Shown: piece by piece, positions 58,057 to 63,234 of the stretch | Numbering within the stretch: the stretch's first letter is position 1 | Layout: every line of letters starts with the position of its first letter | Translations under genes and position numbers: made by a program | DNA from: a bacterium | Lineage (GTDB): Bacteria; Actinomycetota; Acidimicrobiia; Spongiisociales; JAENVV01 | DNA length: 63,234 nt | Assembly: GCA_024641305.1 (NCBI GenBank) | Contig: JAHEDI010000019.1 | Location: 1-63,234 of the forward strand | Reading direction: 5' to 3' | Notes under the pieces: generated by a model | Database searches by the model: none | Seen by the model: only the letters and a program-made list of their open reading frames with translations | Told to the model about the DNA's origin: nothing

Positions 58057-59144
58057 GGCCCACTCGGGTCACCGTCGACCTGGCAGCGATCACCGCCAAT
58101 GTTGCAGCATTCGTCGACCACGTCGATGGGGCTCTGGTTTGCCCGGCAGTCAAAGCCGACGGCTATGGGCACGGGGATGTGCCCGTTGCCGAAGCCGCCA
58201 TCGCCGGTGGAGCGCAACGCCTGTGTGTCGCAACGGTCGATGAAGGTATTCGGCTACGGGAAGCGGGGATCTCCGTGCCGATCCTGCTGCTGTCGGAACC
58301 AACCGCCGGGATGGTCAGGGCTGTCGTGGATTGGGATTTGATGCCGACGGTTTACAGCCTCTCGTTTGTCGAAGCACTGGCATCGGTGACCACGTCGCCA
58401 AAGTCGGTCCACCTCAAGGTCGATACGGGCATGCACCGGGTTGGCGCGGCGCTCGATCAGGCGGTAGCTATCGCCCTGACAGTTACCCGACAACCAACCC
58501 TCGTGCTTGAAGGGGTGTGGTCACATTTGGCAGTGGCCGATACCGACCCGGACTACACCGCACTCCAGCGTGATCGGTTTGGGGGCGTTTTGGATGAACT
58601 GGCGTCGGTGGGCATTGAGCCTCCGCTTCGACATCTCGCCAACACGGCCGGGATATTCCTCGGCCGTGAGTACTGGTACGACATGGTGCGACCCGGCATT
58701 GGTGTGTATGGCCTTCCGCCTCACCCTGAGTCGGTCGGGCCGCTTGATCTGGCGCCTGCTCTACGAGTCGAGTCAGCCGTTTCGCATGTTCAGCGATTGT
58801 CGGCGGGGGAGCGGCCTTCGTACGGTCGCCGTCGCCCGCTCAAGGTAGATTCGACCGTTGTTACCGTACCGATCGGTTATGCCGACGGGTACTGGCGAGG
58901 GCTGATCGACGCCGATGTGCTGATTGGCGGCCAACGATATCCGTTGGCCGGGACCGTCACGATGGATCAAATCATGGTCGACGTCGGTGACGCCGATGTG
59001 CGACTGGGCGATGAGGTGGTTCTCCTTGGTCGCCAGGGAGGGGAGGAGATCACCGCCACGGAGTTGGCCGGTCGGCTTGGCACCATCAATTATGAGATTG
59101 TGTGCCGCCTGGGCCCCCGATTGAGAAGGGTGTACGAGACATGA
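58053..59144 (+). CDS. alr: Alanine racemase
   Basis: 363 aa PLP enzyme giving D-alanine for peptidoglycan. PLP lysine in AVKADGYGHG, second catalytic base tyrosine in GYADGYWRG, and the HLAVADTD...MVRPGIGVYG barrel segments. The frame begins earlier inside nnr, but ATG 58053 at the nnr stop is the match. Overlaps the next gene (ATGA). Confidence 0.95.
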   Translation: MRPTRVTVDLAAITANVAAFVDHVDGALVCPAVKADGYGHGDVPVAEAAIAGGAQRLCVATVDEGIRLREAGISVPILLLSEPTAGMVRAVVDWDLMPTVYSLSFVEALASVTTSPKSVHLKVDTGMHRVGAALDQAVAIALTVTRQPTLVLEGVWSHLAVADTDPDYTALQRDRFGGVLDELASVGIEPPLRHLANTAGIFLGREYWYDMVRPGIGVYGLPPHPESVGPLDLAPALRVESAVSHVQRLSAGERPSYGRRRPLKVDSTVVTVPIGYADGYWRGLIDADVLIGGQRYPLAGTVTMDQIMVDVGDADVRLGDEVVLLGRQGGEEITATELAGRLGTINYEIVCRLGPRLRRVYET

Positions 59145-60028
59145 GCCTCACGTCGATTGCCGGAGTCAGGGTGGGTCATTGGACACACGATACGGCCCAA
59201 ACCGGGTGCACCGTGATTGTGCCTCCCGTTCCCAACGTGGCGACGGTGGAAGTCAGAGGGGCTGCCCCGGGGAGTCGGGAACTGGCGCTGCTTGGCGTGG
59301 GCATGACGGTCCAGGAGGTTTCGGCAATTGTGTTGACGGGCGGCTCAGCCTTTGGTCTGGCGGCCGCCGACGGGGTCATGGCCGCATGTGAAGATGATGG
59401 TCGCGGTCATCCCACCCCGGCCGGGATCGTTCCGATCGTCCCTGCCGCCGTGATCTACGATCTGGCGGTTGGAGACGGTTCCATTCGTCCGACGGCGGCC
59501 AACGGGCGCGCCGCGTACGAAGTGGCGAGCGATCGACCGGTGCTTTCAGGGGCTGTCGGAGCTGGGGCGGGGGCCACCGTAGCCAAATGGAGAGGTCCGG
59601 CGGCGACCAGGCAGTCGGGCCTTGGTTCAAGCCTCGTGAAGGTCGGAGGTGTCCAGGTAGCCGCTCTTTCAGTGGTCAACGCACTTGGTGACGTGTACGG
59701 ACTTGATGGGACCCCGCTGACCGACGGACCCGGCATTGGCCAGATGCCTCGTGGATCGTTCGGTTCGCCGACCGCACTGACGAACACCACGCTGTCGTGC
59801 GTTATCACCGATGCCATTGTTGATCGGGTGACCCTCGCCCGACTGGCGGTCCGAGCGCACGATGCCTTCGGGGCCATGATCTCGCCGGTACATACTCGAT
59901 TTGATGGGGACACGGTCTTTCTCGTTGCAACCGGGACAGCCGGTGAATCCCAGGACGAAGCTCTCGGCGAGGCAGTGTTCCTCGCAGTTGCCCGGTCGAT
60001 CACAGCAGCTGTGGCGAGCAGTCGATGA
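59141..60028 (+). CDS. P1-family (S58/DmpA-like) peptidase
   Basis: 295 aa. VGHWTHDTAQTGCTVIV, VLTGGSAFGLAAADGVM and NTTLSCVITDA segments define the family. Members such as DmpA are autocatalytically cleaved N-terminal nucleophile hydrolases; the nucleophile is within NTTL here. Their cell role is often unknown. Sitting between alr and tsaE, it may act on D-amino acid or wall peptides, but that is guesswork. Confidence 0.9.
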   Translation: MSLTSIAGVRVGHWTHDTAQTGCTVIVPPVPNVATVEVRGAAPGSRELALLGVGMTVQEVSAIVLTGGSAFGLAAADGVMAACEDDGRGHPTPAGIVPIVPAAVIYDLAVGDGSIRPTAANGRAAYEVASDRPVLSGAVGAGAGATVAKWRGPAATRQSGLGSSLVKVGGVQVAALSVVNALGDVYGLDGTPLTDGPGIGQMPRGSFGSPTALTNTTLSCVITDAIVDRVTLARLAVRAHDAFGAMISPVHTRFDGDTVFLVATGTAGESQDEALGEAVFLAVARSITAAVASSR

Positions 60029-60058
60029 GGGTCTTGGAGGGCGTAGAGTAGTGGCCAC

Positions 60059-60520
60059 ATGTTTGTGATCACTACACAGGATGCTGCTGCAACTATGCAG
60101 GTTGGACGGCGGTTGGCGGCTTTGGTTCGCCCTGGTGACGTCATCGCGTTGAGCGGTGCCCTCGGAGCCGGCAAGACGACATTTGCGGCCGGACTCGGAG
60201 AGGGCCTCGGGATCGACGAACCGGTAACGAGTCCTAGCTTCGTTCTCGTTCGATCGTATCGGTCCGGATTCACGCCCCTCGTTCATGTCGATGCCTACCG
60301 CTTGTCCAGTCTCGGGGAGTTCGAGGATCTCGACGTCATAGACGAGGCAGCAGACGGTTTGTTACTCATCGAATGGGGCGACGCAGTGCTCGGCGTTCTC
60401 CCAAATGATTATCTTCAAATCCACCTGGAAGCCGATCCGGCTGATGACGAAACCCGGACGATTACGTTCCACCCGAACGGCGGATGGACGAACCGACCTC
60501 TTGAGGAAGTGACCGAATGA
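60059..60520 (+). CDS. tsaE: tRNA t6A synthesis ATPase TsaE
   Basis: 153 aa. P-loop SGALGAGKTTFAAGL, TSPSFVLVRSY and HVDAYRL, then LIEWGD. Supports TsaBD in making t6A37 of ANN-decoding tRNAs. No strong ribosome binding site; TAGAGT lies nine bases upstream. Overlaps tsaB by four bases. Confidence 0.95.
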   Translation: MFVITTQDAAATMQVGRRLAALVRPGDVIALSGALGAGKTTFAAGLGEGLGIDEPVTSPSFVLVRSYRSGFTPLVHVDAYRLSSLGEFEDLDVIDEAADGLLLIEWGDAVLGVLPNDYLQIHLEADPADDETRTITFHPNGGWTNRPLEEVTE

Positions 60521-61230
60521 AACTTCTGGCGATCGAAACCGCCACTCCCGCGGCGTCGGTAGCGCTCGGCGAGGGGCGCGATGTTGTCGCGTCGGCCCAA
60601 CGGGTTGATCGGCGGGGCCATGGATCGTTCCTGGTGTCAGCCCTCGATTTCTGTTTCGACCAGGCCGGATGGAACCCCGGAGATCTCGATGCCATTGTCG
60701 TCGACGTAGGCCCGGGCCTTTATACCGGGATCCGGGTTGGACTGGCGACGGCCCAAGGGTTGGCTGCCGCGCTTGGCATTCCGCTGATCCCGGGTTCTTC
60801 GCTCAACGCTATGGCTGTTCGGGCGGCGACCGGGCGGCGTCACATCTGGTCCATCGTGGATGTTCGTCGCGGGGAATTCGCCGTCGCCTCCTATAACCCG
60901 GTCCCTGGCGGAGTTGTCCGGGACGGCGCCAGTCAGCTCGTTCGCCCCGATCAGCTTCGGGCGATGATTGACAGCGATGCCAAGGATTCGCTGATGGTCG
61001 GCGATGTCGAGGGCCTGCCGGAAAGTTTCTTCAATGGACTGCACCGGACCAGGCGTGGGCTGCCACGGTATCCTGCTGCCGAAGCGTTGTTGGAGTTGGC
61101 GGTGCCGAGGGTCAACGCCGGAGAGTATCCGCATCCATCTGAGCTTCGGCCGTTATATATGCGTGAGCCTGACGTCAAGATCGGTTGGGAAGAACTACGC
61201 AAAGAGGGCCCATGGTTCGAGTCGGCCTGA
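60517..61230 (+). CDS. tsaB: tRNA t6A synthesis scaffold TsaB
   Basis: 237 aa, ASKHA-fold partner of TsaD. LLAIETATPAASVALGEG, VVDVGPGLYTGIRVGLATAQGLA and PLYMREPDVK. It lacks the metal histidines of TsaD, as expected for TsaB. Its end overlaps rimI by 19 bases. Confidence 0.95.
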   Translation: MKLLAIETATPAASVALGEGRDVVASAQRVDRRGHGSFLVSALDFCFDQAGWNPGDLDAIVVDVGPGLYTGIRVGLATAQGLAAALGIPLIPGSSLNAMAVRAATGRRHIWSIVDVRRGEFAVASYNPVPGGVVRDGASQLVRPDQLRAMIDSDAKDSLMVGDVEGLPESFFNGLHRTRRGLPRYPAAEALLELAVPRVNAGEYPHPSELRPLYMREPDVKIGWEELRKEGPWFESA

Positions 61231-61712
61231 CATTTCGCTCGATGACGGTTGACGACATTCCTGCGGTAACCACGCTGGAGCGGGCGACCTATCCGACCCC
61301 GTGGTCCGAGCAGGTGTTTCTTGATGAACTTGGCCAAGCCAATCGGATCTACTTGATTGCGGAGGACGAGGGAGTTTTGGCCGGCTACGCAGGACTGATG
61401 CTCGTTGGTGAGGAGGCTCACGTCACCACTGTGGCTGTTCATGATGCCTGGCGTGGAAGGAAGGTCGGAACGGGTCTCATGATCCGCCTGGTCGATGGGG
61501 CGATCCATTCTGGTGCGTTGCATCTCACCTTGGAGGTGCGGGCTTCGAACGTGATCGCCCAAGACCTGTACCGGCGGTTCGGCATGGCTCCGGTCGGTCT
61601 CCGAAAGAACTATTACCAAAACGAAGACGCGCTCATTATGTGGGCCCACGACATCGGGAGCGCTGAATACAGCGAGCGCCTGGCGACGATCCGGGAGGGT
61701 CTCAGTGCTTGA
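61212..61712 (+). CDS. rimI: Ribosomal-protein-alanine N-acetyltransferase RimI
   Basis: 166 aa GNAT protein. [20 protein letters not shown] is the acetyl-CoA loop, followed by [41 protein letters not shown] 61212 preferred (AGAGGG upstream) over the longer frame from 61185. The tsaE-tsaB-rimI-tsaD order is widespread. Confidence 0.92.
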   Translation: MVRVGLTFRSMTVDDIPAVTTLERATYPTPWSEQVFLDELGQANRIYLIAEDEGVLAGYAGLMLVGEEAHVTTVAVHDAWRGRKVGTGLMIRLVDGAIHSGALHLTLEVRASNVIAQDLYRRFGMAPVGLRKNYYQNEDALIMWAHDIGSAEYSERLATIREGLSA

Positions 61713-62709
61713 ACCGACGGTGCTGGCGTTCGAGACCAGCTGTGATGAAACTGCCGTAGCGGTCGTACGCGGTCGCGAGATATTGTCGAATGTTCTGTCA
61801 TCGCAGACCGATTTACATTCACGATTTGGTGGGGTCGTGCCTGAGGTCGCTGCCCGAGCCCATGTTGAGTCGATTCGCTCGCTGACACACCAGGCGCTCG
61901 CTGATGCAATGGTCCATCCGGACGATCTCGACGGGGTAGCTGCCACGCAGGGGCCCGGGTTGGTTGGAGCTCTCCTGGTGGGTTTCTCGTTCGGGAAAGC
62001 CACCGCCTGGGCACGTCAATTGCCGTTTGTTGGCGTCGATCACATGGAGGGTCACCTGTTTGCCCCCTTGCTCGATCACGAAGGCTTCGAGCCGCCTGCC
62101 GTGGTGGTTCTTGCCTCCGGCGGACATAGCCAGCTGGTACACGTCAAGGGTTGGGGTGACTATCACGTTCTCGGCCAAACCATCGACGATGCCGCCGGCG
62201 AAGCGTTCGACAAGCTGGCCCGCTTCATGGGGCTTGGCTATCCCGGAGGTCCGGCAATCGACCTGGCTTCCGAAGGTGGCGACCCCGCGGCGATCGCTTT
62301 TCCGAGAGCCCTACCCGACCGGCCGTTCGATTTCTCGTTCTCCGGGTTGAAGACCTCTGTGACGACGTATATCCGCAAAGCCCAGGACGCCGGGACCCTG
62401 CCCCCGTTGGCCGATGTGGCTGCGTCCTTGCAAGAGGCGATTGTCGACGTCCTCGTTGCGAAAACCTTCAAAGCGGTAGAGGCAACCGGGGTCGATCTGG
62501 TTGGGGCCGGTGGGGGAGTCCTGGCGAATCGTCGTCTTCGTGAGAAGCTGGCGGCTGAGGCCGATCGCAAAGGGATTCGACTTATGCTTCCGACGCCCAA
62601 GTTGTGTACCGACAATGCTGCCATGATCGGGGTCGCCGGTGCTCACTGGCTATCCAGGGGCTCGTATTCGGCTTGGGATTCCAACGTCGATGCTTCAATG
62701 AAGCTGTAG
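61705..62709 (+). CDS. tsaD: tRNA N6-adenosine threonylcarbamoyltransferase TsaD
   Basis: 334 aa. [28 protein letters not shown], and the iron ligands in [11 protein letters not shown]. Active site segments [18 protein letters not shown] and [11 protein letters not shown] are intact. GTG 61705 has GGGAGGG upstream and overlaps rimI by eight bases. Last gene of the operon; groES, often next in relatives, does not follow. Confidence 0.96.
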   Translation: MLEPTVLAFETSCDETAVAVVRGREILSNVLSSQTDLHSRFGGVVPEVAARAHVESIRSLTHQALADAMVHPDDLDGVAATQGPGLVGALLVGFSFGKATAWARQLPFVGVDHMEGHLFAPLLDHEGFEPPAVVVLASGGHSQLVHVKGWGDYHVLGQTIDDAAGEAFDKLARFMGLGYPGGPAIDLASEGGDPAAIAFPRALPDRPFDFSFSGLKTSVTTYIRKAQDAGTLPPLADVAASLQEAIVDVLVAKTFKAVEATGVDLVGAGGGVLANRRLREKLAAEADRKGIRLMLPTPKLCTDNAAMIGVAGAHWLSRGSYSAWDSNVDASMKL

Positions 62710-62980
62710 GTCACTACCGGTATTGTCCCAAGGCCCCCGGTAGCTCTCGATTAGGTGGTCTGGCTACCGTGGCTGCGCGTGATCGCGAGCCCTTGTGTGG
62801 GCTCGAGTTGGACTACCTCTGCAATCGGCAAAGCGCGCAACCGAGGACACACCGATCAATTGAGGTGTGGCGGTCGCGAAGATTCGAAGGCTGTCACAGG
62901 ACAGCTGAACGGACCCAATGGGGTGCCCATCCTGGGCTGGATTATCGGGTTGCGAGGGAGAAGATTCTGTGGCTGGAGTG
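62710..62980. other. Intergenic stretch after tsaD, no gene recognised
   Basis: No convincing coding frame on either strand. It contains two hairpins: CTACCGG/CCGGTAG (62714-62743, 16-base loop) just after tsaD, and CGAGCCC-TTGTGT-GGGCTCG (62786-62805). Either could help end tsaD transcription. Confidence 0.5.
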
Positions 62981-63019
62981 GTTAGGCGGCTTTGTTAGCC
63001 GGCTTGGTTAGCCGGTTTG
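62981..63019. repeat. Three tandem 13-bp repeats at the end of the HNH remnant
   Basis: GTTAGSCGGYTTK occurs three times in a row (62981, 62994 and 63007). On the minus strand each copy contains a TAA, and the third holds the stop of the HNH frame. Confidence 0.85.
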
Positions 63020-63234
63020 CGGGTTGGGGGCTCGGACGGGTGGGGCGATAAACCGCAGCCGGTGAGGTGGTGAGGCGGGATCTATGGTGAAGCCTCGTTG
63101 GTGGATGGTGACGTGGTGGTGGCGTGACCTTCGGTCACGTTGCAGAACGGCGGGCCGTTCTGCCGACGGACCGGCTGTGCCGGTCCGCTACCAACAGAGG
63201 GTGACGAGGTTGTTGGCGTCGGTTGGGCCACCGT
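63008..63234 (-). pseudogene. 13E12/DUF222-type HNH endonuclease, C-terminal part, interrupted
   Basis: Read on the minus strand from the window edge the frame gives GGPTDANNLVTLCW, then a TAG at 63190-63188. After a 66-base block the same frame resumes as RHHHVTIHQRGFTIDP...RLRFIAPP and stops at 63010-63008. Together these are the N and last H parts of the HNH motif and the usual tail of DUF222-associated HNH proteins in Actinobacteria. The block between them is made of three hairpins. The 5' part lies outside the window. As it stands the active site is split, so the gene is probably dead unless the stop is bypassed. Confidence 0.75.
63123..63187. repeat. Cluster of three perfect hairpins inserted in the HNH gene
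   Basis: CGTGACC-TTC-GGTCACG (63123-63139), GCAGAACGGC-GG-GCCGTTCTGC (63142-63163) and CGGACCGGC-TGT-GCCGGTCCG (63167-63187). Stems are 7, 10 and 9 bp with 2-3 base loops and 2-3 base linkers. The block is 22 codons long, so it keeps the HNH reading frame. Confidence 0.9.

Noticed and set aside
62755-62985. Possible small gene after tsaD
   Set aside because: No ribosome binding site, no recognisable domain and poor codon pattern; treated as intergenic.
62710-63007. groES following tsaD
   Set aside because: No frame resembling GroES is present in the remaining sequence.

Overview
The window is a 63 kb piece of an actinobacterial chromosome, probably from the Acidimicrobiia or a nearby deep-branching class. 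The evidence is a WhiB2/WhmD-type regulator, an LprG-like lipoprotein paired with a P55-like MFS pump, a DUF2342 'zincin' protein, zinc-type S14, S4 and L36, actinobacterial L3, a 13E12/DUF222-type HNH endonuclease remnant, many GTG/TTG starts and a GC-rich composition (about 60% by eye). The class-level placement is inference. The DNA is mostly housekeeping. I see no prophage, plasmid, CRISPR array, rRNA or tRNA.

Layout. 1-3.4 kb: sdhCAB (succinate dehydrogenase) on the minus strand, with sdhB cut by the window edge. 3.5-5.2 kb: whiB2-like regulator, an anchored protein of unknown function, tatA. 5.3-7.1 kb: an ECF sigma factor, zinc anti-sigma factor and RseB-like protein in one overlapping operon with its own ECF-type promoter. 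7.1-9.9 kb, minus: peroxiredoxin, then a zincin-family protein and an HtrA-like protein that both lack key catalytic residues. 9.9-17.4 kb, plus: moaE, then a Liv-type ABC importer (livF, livG, acyl-CoA ligase, livH, livM, binding lipoprotein). 17.4-18.0 kb, minus: bioY. 18.1-25.7 kb: rpoB-rpoC with its own promoter and a UUCG-loop terminator. 25.8-28.0 kb, minus: a fusion of a ClpX-type zinc finger to a HutI-like amidohydrolase, a YczE-type membrane protein and a small cysteine protein.

28.1-47.4 kb: the ribosomal superoperon. rpsL-rpsG-fusA is followed by an unrelated lipoprotein gene where tuf often lies. Then come the S10, spc and alpha clusters through rplQ, with secY, adk and map inside; infA is absent from its usual place before rpmJ. 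47.5-54 kb: coaA, a NUDIX hydrolase, truA, acs, and the lprG/P55-like pair. 54-62.7 kb: rplM-rpsI, glmM, acpS, nnr, alr, a P1-family peptidase, tsaE, tsaB, rimI and tsaD, mostly overlapping. The last 0.5 kb holds small repeats and a broken HNH gene interrupted by three perfect hairpins.

Regulatory signals are unusually readable. The main RNA polymerase and ribosomal transcription units have TTGACN-N18-TAnnnT promoters. Several single or operon-leading genes instead have a TAnnnT hexamer exactly six bases before the start codon and no ribosome binding site, the layout of leaderless transcripts. One 17-bp stretch carries two such signals back to back. The items most worth a second look are the ClpX-zinc-finger/amidohydrolase fusion, the hairpin element inside the HNH gene, and the pair of apparently dead proteases beside an envelope-stress sigma operon.
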